Source: JBCBTD01 sp039818825 | GTDB taxonomy: Bacteria > Pseudomonadota > Alphaproteobacteria > Geminicoccales > Geminicoccaceae | Length of the DNA: 64,000 bases | NCBI GenBank assembly: GCA_039818825.1 | Contig: JBCBTD010000004.1 | Location: 57,118-121,117, forward strand | Direction of reading: 5' to 3' | Part shown: positions 19,839 through 28,520 of the stretch, piece by piece | Layout of the letters: every line of letters starts with the position of its first letter | Position numbering within the stretch: position 1 is the first letter of the stretch | Made by a program: the position numbers and the translations under genes | Notes under the pieces: model-generated | The model's input: only the letters and a program-made list of their open reading frames with translations | What the model was told of the DNA's origin: nothing | Databases searched by the model: none

Positions 19839-22080
19839 TCCGATGTCCGGCGACCGCAGCCAACGCACCACGTGGACACGAGCGCCTGCGGACGAGGTCG
19901 CCCGCCTCGTCGACGGCCGCCATGACGACCCGTTCGCGCTTCTCGGCCCCAAGCCGGGGGCCGAACCGGGGCGCCCCGTCGTGCGCAGCTTCCAGCCCGA
20001 TGCCGTCTCCGTCGCCGTCGTCGACGGCGGCACCGGTCGCAAGCTCGCCTCGCTCGAACGCACCCACGATGTGGGGTTCTTCGAGGGCCCGTTGGATGAA
20101 GCACCCGGAGCCCGTGGCTACCGGCTGCGCGTGGCATGGCCGACCGGCGACGAGCAGGACCTGGACGATCCCTATCGCTTCCCGTTGATCCTCGGCGCGC
20201 TGGACATGCACCTCTTGGCCGAGGGTCGCCATCTCGACGTCCACGAGAAACTGGGGGCGCAGCCGACCCGCGTCGACGGGGTCGACGGCACCACCTTCGC
20301 CGTCTGGGCGCCCAGCGCACAGCGCGTCAGCGTCGTTGGCGACTTCAACCGCTGGGACGGCCGCCGGCATCCGATGCGCCACCGAGTCGAGGCGGGTATC
20401 TGGGAACTGTTCGTCCCGGAACTCGGCGCGGGCGAGACGTACAAGTTCGAGATCCTGGGCGCCACCGGCGTCACGCTACCGCTCAAGGCCGATCCGGTCG
20501 GCCTGCGCGCCGAGCGATCGCCCGGCACCGCCTCCGTCGTGAACGGCCCGGTGGACCACGGCTGGGCGGATGAGACCTGGATGCACGAGCGGGCGGGCCG
20601 GCAAGCACCGAATGCACCGGTCAGCATCTACGAGGTCCACCTCGGCTCATGGGGCCGCGTACCCGAGGAGGGTGATCGCTATCTGACCTACGAAGAGCTT
20701 GCCGAGGAGTTGGTGCGCTACGTCCGGGACATGGGCTTCACCCATATCCAGTTGCTACCGGTCAGCGAGCACCCGTTCGACGGCTCCTGGGGCTATCAGC
20801 CGCTCGGGCTGTTCGCGCCTACGAGCCGGTTCGGGCCGCCCGCAGCTTTCGCGGCGTTCGTCGACCGTTGCCACCAGGCCGGGATCGGCGTGCTGCTCGA
20901 TTGGGTGCCTGGGCATTTTCCGACCGACCCTCACGGCCTGGGACGCTTCGACGGCACCGCTCTCTACGAGCACGAAGACCCGCGGCAAGGCTTCCATCAA
21001 GACTGGAACACGCTCATTTACAATTACGGACGAAACGAAGTTGCCAATTACTTGTTGTCGAATGGACTTTATTGGTGCAGCCATTTTCATATCGATGGGC
21101 TCCGGGTGGATGCGGTGGCATCCATGCTGTATCTTGATTACTCCAGGCCGGCGGATGCCTGGATCCCGAACCGCTATGGCGGCAACGAGAACCTGGAGGC
21201 CGTCGACTTCTTGCGCCGGCTCACACAGCTGATCGACGACGATGCCGCTGGCGCCATCACCATTGCCGAAGAGTCCACCGCGTGGCCCGGCGTCACCCGT
21301 GCCTCCCATCTCGGCGGGCTTGGCTTCGATTACAAATGGAATATGGGGTGGATGCACGACACCCTCAATTACATGCGGCGCGAGCCGATCTACCGCAAGC
21401 ACCATCAACACGATCTGACCTTCGGGCTGCTGTACGCGTTTTCCGAGAATTTCGTTCTACCGTTGAGCCACGACGAAGTCGTTCATGGAAAAGGCTCGCT
21501 ACTGAACAAAATGCCTGGCGATAGCTGGCGACAGTTCGCCAATTTGCGTGCTTACTTTGGTTTCATGTGGACTCATCCCGGCAAGAAGCTGTTGTTCATG
21601 GGCGGCGAGTTCGCCCAACGACGAGAGTGGAACCACGACCGAAGTTTGGACTGGCATCTGCTGGACGACCCGCAGCACGACGGTGTGCGATCGTTGGTTC
21701 GAGATCTGAACGAGGTCTACTGCGGCACGCCGGCTTTGCACGAGCGTGACGCCGACCCTGGTGGTTTCGAATGGATCGACGCCACCGACACCGAGCAGAG
21801 CGTGATCAGTTTCATGCGCCACGGAAGCGAGCCCGGCGCCCTGGCCGTGGTCGTTTGCAACTTCACGCCCACGCCGCGCGACGGCTACCGTGTCGGTGTC
21901 CCGGTGGCCGGGGGTTACCGGGAGCGCATCAACACCGATGCGACACAGTACGGAGGCAGCGGTATCGGCAACGCCGGCTGGGTGGAGGCCGAAGACGTGC
22001 CCTGGCACGGCCGCCCCTGTTCGCTGCGACTCTCGCTACCGCCGCTCGCCACGCTCGTCCTGGAGCCCGCGGCCCACTGA
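19831..22080 (+). CDS. glgB: 1,4-alpha-glucan branching enzyme
   Basis: A 749-aa GH13 branching enzyme that introduces alpha-1,6 branches into the glucan made by GlgE. It has an N1 module and a CBM48 (about residues 130-230, FAVWAPSAQRVSVVGDFNRW). The catalytic barrel has nucleophile D427 (DGLRVDAVASMLYLDYSR), acid E480 (ITIAEESTAW) and D548 (LPLSHDEVVHGKGS). The C-terminal all-beta domain is complete. I use ATG 19831, which overlaps the TreS stop; ATG 19843 is an alternative. It is the last gene of a compact operon containing the whole trehalose-to-glycogen route. Confidence 0.96.
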   Translation: MGDPMSGDRSQRTTWTRAPADEVARLVDGRHDDPFALLGPKPGAEPGRPVVRSFQPDAVSVAVVDGGTGRKLASLERTHDVGFFEGPLDEAPGARGYRLRVAWPTGDEQDLDDPYRFPLILGALDMHLLAEGRHLDVHEKLGAQPTRVDGVDGTTFAVWAPSAQRVSVVGDFNRWDGRRHPMRHRVEAGIWELFVPELGAGETYKFEILGATGVTLPLKADPVGLRAERSPGTASVVNGPVDHGWADETWMHERAGRQAPNAPVSIYEVHLGSWGRVPEEGDRYLTYEELAEELVRYVRDMGFTHIQLLPVSEHPFDGSWGYQPLGLFAPTSRFGPPAAFAAFVDRCHQAGIGVLLDWVPGHFPTDPHGLGRFDGTALYEHEDPRQGFHQDWNTLIYNYGRNEVANYLLSNGLYWCSHFHIDGLRVDAVASMLYLDYSRPADAWIPNRYGGNENLEAVDFLRRLTQLIDDDAAGAITIAEESTAWPGVTRASHLGGLGFDYKWNMGWMHDTLNYMRREPIYRKHHQHDLTFGLLYAFSENFVLPLSHDEVVHGKGSLLNKMPGDSWRQFANLRAYFGFMWTHPGKKLLFMGGEFAQRREWNHDRSLDWHLLDDPQHDGVRSLVRDLNEVYCGTPALHERDADPGGFEWIDATDTEQSVISFMRHGSEPGALAVVVCNFTPTPRDGYRVGVPVAGGYRERINTDATQYGGSGIGNAGWVEAEDVPWHGRPCSLRLSLPPLATLVLEPAAH

Positions 22081-22137
22081 CCGCGCCACCCTCCTGCCGC
22101 ATCGGTCAGCGCCCGAACGTTTCGTCATCGGAGAGAT

Positions 22138-22213
22138 TGGTGGAGCCGATCGGGATCGAACCGACGACCTCCTGAATGCCATTCAGGCGCTCTCCCAGCT
22201 GAGCTACGGCCCC
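22138..22213 (-). tRNA. tRNA-Ala(GGC)
   Basis: A 76-nt cloverleaf on the minus strand including an encoded CCA. The acceptor GGGGCCG pairs with CGGCTCC (one G-U). The anticodon stem is CCTGA/TCAGG with loop ATGGCAT, giving anticodon GGC (complement at 22178-22180). The T loop is TTCGATC and the D arm GCTCAGCTGGGAGAGC. It is read toward glgB and sits 57 bp past the glgB stop. Confidence 0.96.
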
Positions 22214-22354
22214 ACCGGCTGGAAGCGGAGCGGAGGGGTAGGCGATTTCGCGCACCCCTGCAAGCCCCACCTTACCGGCCGGCATCGTTAACCATTTCTA
22301 GAGCCGGCAGGGTCAGGCTCGCATTGGTCGTCCGTCCACACTCGGAAGGTACCG

Positions 22355-22681
22355 ATGCGGGAACGCCGCCAATACCCACGCTACGTCGTCGAAGGCCTCG
22401 ACGTGTTCGTCGACGGCATGTCGGTACACACGCTGGACGTCTCCGCCGTGGCGGTGCGAATCGTGGCGCCGGATCGCACGCCAGCTCGGCGAAGCGTTCG
22501 CCTGCGTTTCGAGAGCCACCCTGACATGCCTGCGCTGACCGCCGACGTCGACGGACAGCTCCTCCGTGCGACCCAGCTCGAGGCCGTCTACGCCTATGTA
22601 GCGCCAGCAGCGGACTGGGGGGAGCGCCTCGCCGACTACGACACGTTCCGCCAGCTGCACATCGCCGAGTTGGAGGACTGA
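22355..22681 (+). CDS. PilZ-domain-like protein
   Basis: A 108-aa protein with the start of a PilZ c-di-GMP-binding domain (RERRQYPRYVV, matching the RxxxR motif). The second motif, normally D/N-x-S-x-x-G, reads LDVSAVAVRI: the Asp and Ser are kept but the Gly is replaced. Binding of c-di-GMP is therefore uncertain. It lies 1 bp upstream of a 388-aa protein of unknown function and is clearly co-translated with it, so it may be that protein's regulatory partner. Length fits a single PilZ domain. Confidence 0.7.
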   Translation: MRERRQYPRYVVEGLDVFVDGMSVHTLDVSAVAVRIVAPDRTPARRSVRLRFESHPDMPALTADVDGQLLRATQLEAVYAYVAPAADWGERLADYDTFRQLHIAELED

Positions 22682-22682
22682 C

Positions 22683-23849
22683 ATGGACCCGGCGCTCCTA
22701 CAAACGCTGTTGACCGCCGGCCCCTCCAGGCGGCTGGACGTGCTCGCCAGCTCCCAGGAGTTGCGGTCCAAGGACCCGGCCGCGCCACTGATGTTCAACA
22801 CGCCCTACCTGAACCGCTCGGTCATCCTCAAATTCGTCGACCCCAAGGGCAGTGACCAAGCCGACCGGCGATCCGGCGCCATGCCCAAGCCGATCCGCAC
22901 GCTGATCTACCTTCCCTACGACGTGACCGATCCGCCCGCCGGCGGCGAAAGCCTCCTCTACTCGCGGCGCGCGCTGCGGCGGCTGCACTTCCAGAAGACG
23001 AACGAGGAACCCGACGGGCAGGGCAGCTTCGCCGCCGACGAGGCGACGATGCAGGCGCTGGACGATGTTCCGGCCTTCAACCCGTTCCTGCTGCGCGACG
23101 CGTTCGAACGTGCCGGCCTGCCGCTGCACGAGGCCTATCTGGACCTGGACCAAGGCACCGCCAAGCGCATCCGTCGACGCCTGCTGCTACGGATCCGCCC
23201 GCTGATCGTCGCGGTCCTGGGCAGCTCCAGCGGCCTGGTCGGCGAGGCGCTCGAGCACATGGTCGACGCTTTCCTGGATCCCGCACGCAAGGAAGAGCTG
23301 CGGCCCCTGGCAGCCGCCCTGCACCTGCGCTCGGACGATGCCGTCGAAGTGCTCGGAGCCTGGGCCGGCATCGCCTACTTCGAGGAAGAGCTCGAGCGAC
23401 TGACGCCGCAGATCGCGAGCCTCGCCCAGTGGCTCGCTACGTCACCTCGGCCGCGCGAGCGGGTTCCGCCGAGCGCGGCCAAGGATTTCGCCTCGCAGAT
23501 CCAACGGATCCGCATCGGCGTGCGCACCGCCTGGCAGTCGCTCCAGGCGATCCTCGGTCAGTATCAGGCCAGCTACCGTAGCCTCGTGGTCGACAGCCAG
23601 CCGGCGCCGTTCGTCGAGTTCCTGCGCGACTGCCGCCAACATTATTGGTCGGCTGGCGACCTGTTCGGCCGGTTCGAGCAGTCGATCTACGGCTGGCGCG
23701 TGCTAACGCAAAACTATCAAGACGAGAGCTTGCCACTCATCCAATACACGGATCTTCTGGCGTTCCTGCTGCGGACGCACCTGTTGGGCCGCGAGAACGT
23801 CCTGGAAGCGCCCGCGGCCGAGCGCCCTGCTGCAGCCAGCCCCGCCTGA
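22683..23849 (+). CDS. Conserved-looking protein of unknown function
   Basis: A 388-aa soluble protein that I do not recognise. There is no signal peptide or clear membrane segment. It is helix-rich, with charged amphipathic stretches around residues 150-180 (GTAKRIRRRLLLRIRPL) and 255-330. A recognisable N-terminal piece is LMFNTPYLNRSVILKFVDP. The tail is Ala/Pro-rich. The ATG lies one base after the PilZ-like stop, so the pair form an operon and a c-di-GMP-linked or envelope-related role is possible. That is inference from context only. Confidence 0.75.
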   Translation: MDPALLQTLLTAGPSRRLDVLASSQELRSKDPAAPLMFNTPYLNRSVILKFVDPKGSDQADRRSGAMPKPIRTLIYLPYDVTDPPAGGESLLYSRRALRRLHFQKTNEEPDGQGSFAADEATMQALDDVPAFNPFLLRDAFERAGLPLHEAYLDLDQGTAKRIRRRLLLRIRPLIVAVLGSSSGLVGEALEHMVDAFLDPARKEELRPLAAALHLRSDDAVEVLGAWAGIAYFEEELERLTPQIASLAQWLATSPRPRERVPPSAAKDFASQIQRIRIGVRTAWQSLQAILGQYQASYRSLVVDSQPAPFVEFLRDCRQHYWSAGDLFGRFEQSIYGWRVLTQNYQDESLPLIQYTDLLAFLLRTHLLGRENVLEAPAAERPAAASPA

Positions 23850-23883
23850 GCGGCGGCACCGCAGCTCCCGTACCGTCCCTGCC

Positions 23884-24099
23884 TCAGCGGCCCTCGTCTC
23901 CGTCGTGCTGGTCCTTTCGCAGCCAGAACCGCGCACCGACGAAACCGGCGACCCCGCCGGCCAACGGGTACAGCACCAAGGCGAACAGAACGCTCTTGAG
24001 CGCCGCAAAGTTCAGCACGACCGCCGTCAGTAATCCCAACGCCGCGCCGATGATGCCGTAGCGCGACGCGGCGCCTCGCTTCCGCCAACCCTCGAGCAT
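23884..24099 (-). CDS. Small two-helix membrane protein, unknown function
   Basis: A 71-aa protein with two predicted membrane helices (about residues 14-33 and 37-58) flanked by charged ends (MLEGWRKRG and WLRKDQHDGDEGR). A strong ribosome site (GAGGAGG) lies about 9 bases before the ATG, which supports it as a real gene. It is downstream of the BacNav gene on the same strand with a 71-bp gap. No function is assigned. Confidence 0.65.
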   Translation of the reverse strand: MLEGWRKRGAASRYGIIGAALGLLTAVVLNFAALKSVLFALVLYPLAGGVAGFVGARFWLRKDQHDGDEGR

Positions 24100-24170
24100 T
24101 CGCGTCTGCCTCCTCGCCTAGAAGGATCGGCCGCGCGCTACACCGTGCGTCCGCGCCCGTGAACCAGGTT

Positions 24171-24983
24171 TCATGCCCCGTCGCCATCACGTCGCAATGC
24201 CTGCACCTCCGAGCGCAGCGCCTTGAGCTCGGCCATGACCTCCGCGTGGTCGATGCCGTGTTGCTGCTCGTCGCCTTGATGCGACTCCTGCATCGCATTG
24301 ACGATGATGGCGATGAACAGGTTCAGCACTGCGAATGTCGTCAGCAGGATGAAGGGCACGAAGAACGCCCAGGCGTTCGGGTGCACCTCCATCACCGGTC
24401 GGACGATGCCCATCGACCAGCTTTCGAGGGTCATGATCTGGAACAGCGAATAGAGCGAGTCGCCGAGGTTGCCGAACCAATCGGGGAAGGTCGGCCCGAA
24501 CAGCTTGGTCGCCATCACGGCGAAGACGTAGAAGACCAGCGTCATCAGCGCCACCACCGAACCCATACCTGGAATGGCGGCGAGCAAAGCTTGGACGACC
24601 CGACGCATCGCCGGCAGCACCGAGACGAGGCGCAGCACGCGCAGGATGCGGAACGCGCGCAGCACCGACAGGCCGTTGTTGGCCGGCACCAGCGCAACGC
24701 CGACGATGATCAGGTCGAACCAATTCCAGCCTCGGCGGAAGAACCCCCAGCCGTAGGCGATCATCTTCAGCGCGAGTTCGACGACGAATACGCCGAGTGC
24801 GATCTGGTCGATCAGCAGCAGGGTGGAGCCGATGGCGCGCATGACCGGCGGCACCGTCTCCAGGCCCAGCGTGAGGCCGTTCAGTACGATCACGCCGATG
24901 ATCACGCGTTCGAACCACGGACGCTCGACGAACGCCCGCAAGTTCGAGCGCCAGGTCCGCGAGCCGAGATCCATCGTCGCCAT
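24171..24983 (-). CDS. Voltage-gated sodium channel, BacNav/NaChBac type
   Basis: A 270-aa six-helix ion channel subunit that assembles as a homotetramer in the inner membrane. The voltage sensor S4 carries arginines at 109, 112, 115 and 118 (VLRAFRILRVLRLV). The pore holds the filter TLESWSM at 185-191, the same as in NavAb/NavMs-class channels and diagnostic of sodium selectivity. The pore-lining S6 ends NLFIAIIVNAMQ. The tail (about 245-265, HAEVMAELKALRSEVQALRR) is the coiled-coil tetramerisation helix. Length is typical. Sodium entry through it would complement the two NhaA exporters elsewhere in the window. Confidence 0.95.
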   Translation of the reverse strand: MATMDLGSRTWRSNLRAFVERPWFERVIIGVIVLNGLTLGLETVPPVMRAIGSTLLLIDQIALGVFVVELALKMIAYGWGFFRRGWNWFDLIIVGVALVPANNGLSVLRAFRILRVLRLVSVLPAMRRVVQALLAAIPGMGSVVALMTLVFYVFAVMATKLFGPTFPDWFGNLGDSLYSLFQIMTLESWSMGIVRPVMEVHPNAWAFFVPFILLTTFAVLNLFIAIIVNAMQESHQGDEQQHGIDHAEVMAELKALRSEVQALRRDGDGA

Positions 24984-25082
24984 GCCGCACTCACCGTGTT
25001 CGGAGTTTCGCCGACCGCGTCGACGTCCATGTCATGTAGGCGCCGGGGATGCGTTCGTGGAGCCCCTCGGGCAGCGGCAGGC

Positions 25083-25343
25083 TCAGCCCGCCTTCGCGAC
25101 CAGCAGAGTGGTCAGCCCGCCGTCCTGCTCTTGACTGATCAGGCCGTGACCCTGGGCCTCGCAGAACGCGGCGACGTCGCCAGGCGCCGCGGGATCCGTT
25201 ACCAGCAGGCAGATACGCGCGCCCGGATCGACCACCATCAGCGCTTGACGCAGCCGCACCAGCGGCAGCGGGCAAGCGAGGCCGCGCGCGTCGATCACCG
25301 CAGCCACGGGCGAGGTCGGCGTGGTTCCGTCGTCGGCATTCAT
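25083..25343 (-). CDS. TusA-family sulfur carrier protein
   Basis: An 86-aa small cytoplasmic protein with the TusA/SirA signature CPxP in ARGLACPLPLVRLRQAL (about residues 19-35). The cysteine carries persulfide sulfur in relay to tRNA thiolation, molybdenum cofactor or dissimilatory pathways. Length and fold match the family. It is divergent from the MATE gene at 25421 and upstream of the sodium channel gene on the same strand. The particular sulfur pathway cannot be told from context. Confidence 0.9.
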   Translation of the reverse strand: MNADDGTTPTSPVAAVIDARGLACPLPLVRLRQALMVVDPGARICLLVTDPAAPGDVAAFCEAQGHGLISQEQDGGLTTLLVAKAG

Positions 25344-25420
25344 GTGCAGAACGAACCGCAGAGCAGGCCTCCTGGCAAGGCCGTCGTCGCCGCGGCTGGC
25401 CGTCGTCGTCCAGCCGGTCT

Positions 25421-26821
25421 ATGCCCGGCGCCGTGATGGTCTCCCTCAGCGCACGACCTCGCCACGACAGTACGCCACCGCCAGCTACGGGACTAGGCTG
25501 GCACGTTCGCCGCACGTTGCACCTGGCCTGGCCGGTGATGCTTGCGCGCGCCGGGCTGTTGGTGATGGCGATGGTCGACGCGCTGATGATCGGTCGGATC
25601 AGCTCGGCCGGCCTTGCACACTACGGCTTGGCAACGGCGCCGTTCCTGTTGGGCATGCTGACCGGCATCGCGATGCTGATCGGCACCGTGGTCCTGGTGG
25701 GGCAGGCGCACGGCCAGGGCGAACTCCGCCGCTGCGGCGTGATCTGGCGGCTGGCGCTGCTGGAGGCGGTCGTCTACGGCGTCGCCGTGTCGGCACTCTT
25801 TGCCTTCGGGCCCGCCATCCTGACCCTCGCCGGCCAGACCGAGGAGCTGGCCCAGGGCGGTGGCCACGCGCTCCGGGCGCTGGCCATCGGGCTCGTGCCG
25901 ATGCTGATTTTCTCCGCAACCAGCCTGTTCCTGGAAGGCCTCGGCCGGCCGCGGCCGGGAATGGTGGTGATGCTTGCTGCCAACGTTTTGAACGCCGGCC
26001 TGAATGCCCTGTTTCTGTTCGGCGGCGTCGACGTCGCCAGCGGTCCGGCGGCCGAGGCCAGCCTCGCCACCAGCCTCACCCGCTACGCCATGGCGGCCGC
26101 TCTGGTCGGCTACGTCCTCCGGCTGCCGGAGCGCCGTGCCCTCGGCATCGTCGGGCCGCTCGTCGACGGTGCAGTGCTGCTCCGGAAGCTGCTGCGCCTC
26201 GGCGTGCCCCTGGCGCTGTCGAACTTCTTGGAGAGTGCCACGTTCACGGCGTTGGCGATGTTCGCCGGCTGGCTCGGCACCGTGGCGAGCGCCGCCTACC
26301 TCGTCTGTCTCAATCTGACGTCGCTGGTCTACATGCTCGCCATCGGCCTCGCGACGGCCACTGCCGTGCGGGTTGCCAACGCGGTCGGGCGCGACGATCC
26401 TCCTGGCCTGCGGCTCGCCGGGTGGACCGGCGTCGGCCTCGGCGCCTTGATCATGTTCATGATCGCTCCGCTGATCGCCACCTTCCGCGCGTCGCTGGCG
26501 CAGCTCTACACCGACGACCCGGCGGTGCTGGCGGTTGCGGTGCCCGGGATGCTGCTGGTCGCAGCGATGCTCGTGGTCGACGCACTGCAAGGTATCTTGA
26601 TCGGCGCACTCCGCGGGCGCGGCGACGTCTGGCTCCCGATCGCGCTGCAGGCCGTCGCGTTCCTTGCCGTCACGGTCCCTCTGGCGGCTTGGCTCGCGTT
26701 CGGCGCCGGCGCCGGTGTGCCAGGGTTGCTGATGAGCCTCGTCGTCGGTCTTGGCATCGCTGCCATCCTGCTCGGCGCACGTTTTCACCAATTGGCCCAC
26801 CGGCCAGCGATCGCTCTTTGA
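25421..26821 (+). CDS. MATE family efflux transporter 1
   Basis: A 466-aa, 12-helix multidrug and toxic compound exporter using a proton or sodium gradient. The two six-helix halves are visible. TLHLAWPVMLARAG and DALMIGRISSAGLAHYG near the N-terminus and a mid-protein LGVPLALSNFLESATFTAL are NorM-like. It may start at ATG 25421 or ATG 25436. It stands alone and is divergent from the TusA-like gene. Substrates are not predictable. Confidence 0.9.
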   Translation: MPGAVMVSLSARPRHDSTPPPATGLGWHVRRTLHLAWPVMLARAGLLVMAMVDALMIGRISSAGLAHYGLATAPFLLGMLTGIAMLIGTVVLVGQAHGQGELRRCGVIWRLALLEAVVYGVAVSALFAFGPAILTLAGQTEELAQGGGHALRALAIGLVPMLIFSATSLFLEGLGRPRPGMVVMLAANVLNAGLNALFLFGGVDVASGPAAEASLATSLTRYAMAAALVGYVLRLPERRALGIVGPLVDGAVLLRKLLRLGVPLALSNFLESATFTALAMFAGWLGTVASAAYLVCLNLTSLVYMLAIGLATATAVRVANAVGRDDPPGLRLAGWTGVGLGALIMFMIAPLIATFRASLAQLYTDDPAVLAVAVPGMLLVAAMLVVDALQGILIGALRGRGDVWLPIALQAVAFLAVTVPLAAWLAFGAGAGVPGLLMSLVVGLGIAAILLGARFHQLAHRPAIAL

Positions 26822-26866
26822 ACAACGCCCCTTGTCCGGCAGCGCTGCGCCGGCCATTTCCGGGCC

Positions 26867-27787
26867 ATGAGCACGCCTGAGGTCTTCGACGTGCGAGCAC
26901 TTCGCCGTCAGCGCGATCGCCGCGCCGCTTCGACCATGGCGGACGACAGCCTGCTCGCCGAACTGGCGAACCGGTTGGTCGATCGTGTGGCGGACGTAAC
27001 GCGTCGCTTTCCGTGTGTGCTCGATCTGGGTGGGCGGCACGGGCCGCTCGCACGCGCTCTGAGAATCCACGACCCCGAGACCGAGGTGGTCGTCGCCGAA
27101 CCGAGCGCCGTTCTCGCCGCCGCCGCGCCGGTGGCCAGCGTGGTGATGGATTTGGAACGGTTGCCGTTCGCCGATGCGAGCTTCGATGCAGTCGTCAGCG
27201 CTGGCAGTCTGCAGTGGGTCAACGATCTGCCGGGCCTGCTGGTGCAGATCCGACACGTGCTCCGACCCGACGGATTGCTGTTGGCCGCTTTTCCCGGTGG
27301 CGACACGTTGATCGAGCTGCGCCAAGCCTTGTTGGCCGCGGAGCTGGACGTCAGCGACGGCGCGAGCCCTCGGGTCGCACCCTTCGTCGACGTTCGCGAC
27401 CTCGGCGCTTTGTTGCAGCGGGCCGGCTTCGTGCTGCCTGTCGTCGACGTCGACCGTGTGGTGTTGACCTACCCCGACCCGTTGCAGCTGCTGCGGGAGA
27501 TCCGCCACGCGGGCGAAGCCAATCTACTCCGCGGTCGAGGCCAGAAACCGCTCAGCCGGCGCGTGTTGGCACGCACGTTCGAGCGCTACGCCGCTGAACA
27601 CGTCGATCATCGCGGGCGGCTGCAGGTCACCGTCGATCTGTTGTTCGCGACCGGGTGGTCGCCGGCGCCGAACCAACCGCAGCCGGCCCGCCGTGGTACG
27701 GGGACCGTCAACCTCGCGAAGGCGATGGGGGTCGACCCCGCAATCCTGGATGGCACGCGGAAGGCCGGCGGTGGTGCAACCGATTGA
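26867..27787 (+). CDS. SAM-dependent methyltransferase/hydroxylase, NDUFAF5-like
   Basis: A 306-aa class I methyltransferase-fold protein. Motif I is altered (VLDLGGRHGPLARAL), followed by the BioC-like DLERLPFADASFDAV and a post-core region GASPRVAPFVDVRDLGALLQ. It resembles the mitochondrial complex I assembly factor NDUFAF5 and its alphaproteobacterial homologues. In that family the protein hydroxylates an arginine of the NDUFS7 subunit. It opens with VFDVRALRRQRDRRA, as in the family. Single gene, 45 bp after the MATE gene. Confidence 0.82.
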   Translation: MSTPEVFDVRALRRQRDRRAASTMADDSLLAELANRLVDRVADVTRRFPCVLDLGGRHGPLARALRIHDPETEVVVAEPSAVLAAAAPVASVVMDLERLPFADASFDAVVSAGSLQWVNDLPGLLVQIRHVLRPDGLLLAAFPGGDTLIELRQALLAAELDVSDGASPRVAPFVDVRDLGALLQRAGFVLPVVDVDRVVLTYPDPLQLLREIRHAGEANLLRGRGQKPLSRRVLARTFERYAAEHVDHRGRLQVTVDLLFATGWSPAPNQPQPARRGTGTVNLAKAMGVDPAILDGTRKAGGGATD

Positions 27788-27793
27788 GGGGTT

Positions 27794-28333
27794 TCACTCG
27801 CCCTGAATGGCAGCGTGCACGATCGGGGCGACGTCGGATGTTGCCGGCCGAATCGCTTCGAGTTTGCCGCCGACTTCGCCACCGCGTGAGACCTCCAGCT
27901 CGCCGAAGCGGATCGATCCGAACACGGCCCCGGTCGCTTTGACGAACAACCGCCCGCGCACCTCGAGATCGCCCTCGTAACGACCGGCGATCTCCGCCGT
28001 CTCGACCTCGCAGCGCCCCTCGAAACGGCCGCCTTCGGCAATCACCAAGTGGTCGGTGCTGTGAAGGGTCGCCTCGACGTCGCCCTGGACGAGAAGGCGT
28101 TCACAGCCGGTGATCTCGCCCTTCAGCTCGATGCCGGCGCCGACCACGAGTTGGCGCGCCGGCACCCCAACCGCGGCAGGGACGTCGTGGAATCCGCGGT
28201 CGAGCATCGCCGGCGCCGTCTGACTGGCAACCGGCAAGTCGAGCGTGCGACGCGGCAATTCGGCCATGGCCGGCACCGGCTCGGCCGGCTGCCGATGGCC
28301 ATCACCTGCGGCCTGCTCGCGTCTGCGGAACAT
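27794..28333 (-). CDS. Bactofilin (polymer-forming cytoskeletal protein)
   Basis: A 179-aa protein with a right-handed beta-helix core (about residues 60-150) built from short repeats such as GAGIELKGEITG, DHLVIAEGGRFEGRCEV and ATGAVFGSIRFGELEV. These match the bactofilin domain. Bactofilins polymerise without nucleotides under the membrane and scaffold cell-shape or wall enzymes. The disordered N-terminal tail (about 55 residues, Pro/Ala-rich) is typical. No M23 peptidase gene is adjacent, unlike many bactofilin loci. It is convergent with the methyltransferase gene, whose stop is 6 bp away. Confidence 0.88.
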   Translation of the reverse strand: MFRRREQAAGDGHRQPAEPVPAMAELPRRTLDLPVASQTAPAMLDRGFHDVPAAVGVPARQLVVGAGIELKGEITGCERLLVQGDVEATLHSTDHLVIAEGGRFEGRCEVETAEIAGRYEGDLEVRGRLFVKATGAVFGSIRFGELEVSRGGEVGGKLEAIRPATSDVAPIVHAAIQGE

Positions 28334-28520
28334 GCGTCCTCCACGTCCTGGCGTCGACGGGCGCTAGCCTAGTCGAGCCGCCAAGTTCTGCCAATGCATC
28401 GACCGACGACCTCCAAGTTCGGCGACGCTGCGACCAGGGCCGGTCAGCATAGCGCGACGTTGGACCCACGCGTGCCGCCCCCTATAGTGCCCCTCCCCTC
28501 GCCCGACCGGAGCCTGATCC

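Noticed and set aside
17565..20063. 832-aa minus-strand open frame across treS and glgB
   Set aside because: Antisense of the TreS-maltokinase gene, which has full catalytic motifs; the minus frame is low-complexity Arg/Gln/Val-rich and has no ribosome site.
25493..27508. 671-aa minus-strand open frame
   Set aside because: Spans two unrelated plus-strand genes (MATE and methyltransferase) and has the Gln/His/Arg-rich composition of a shadow frame.
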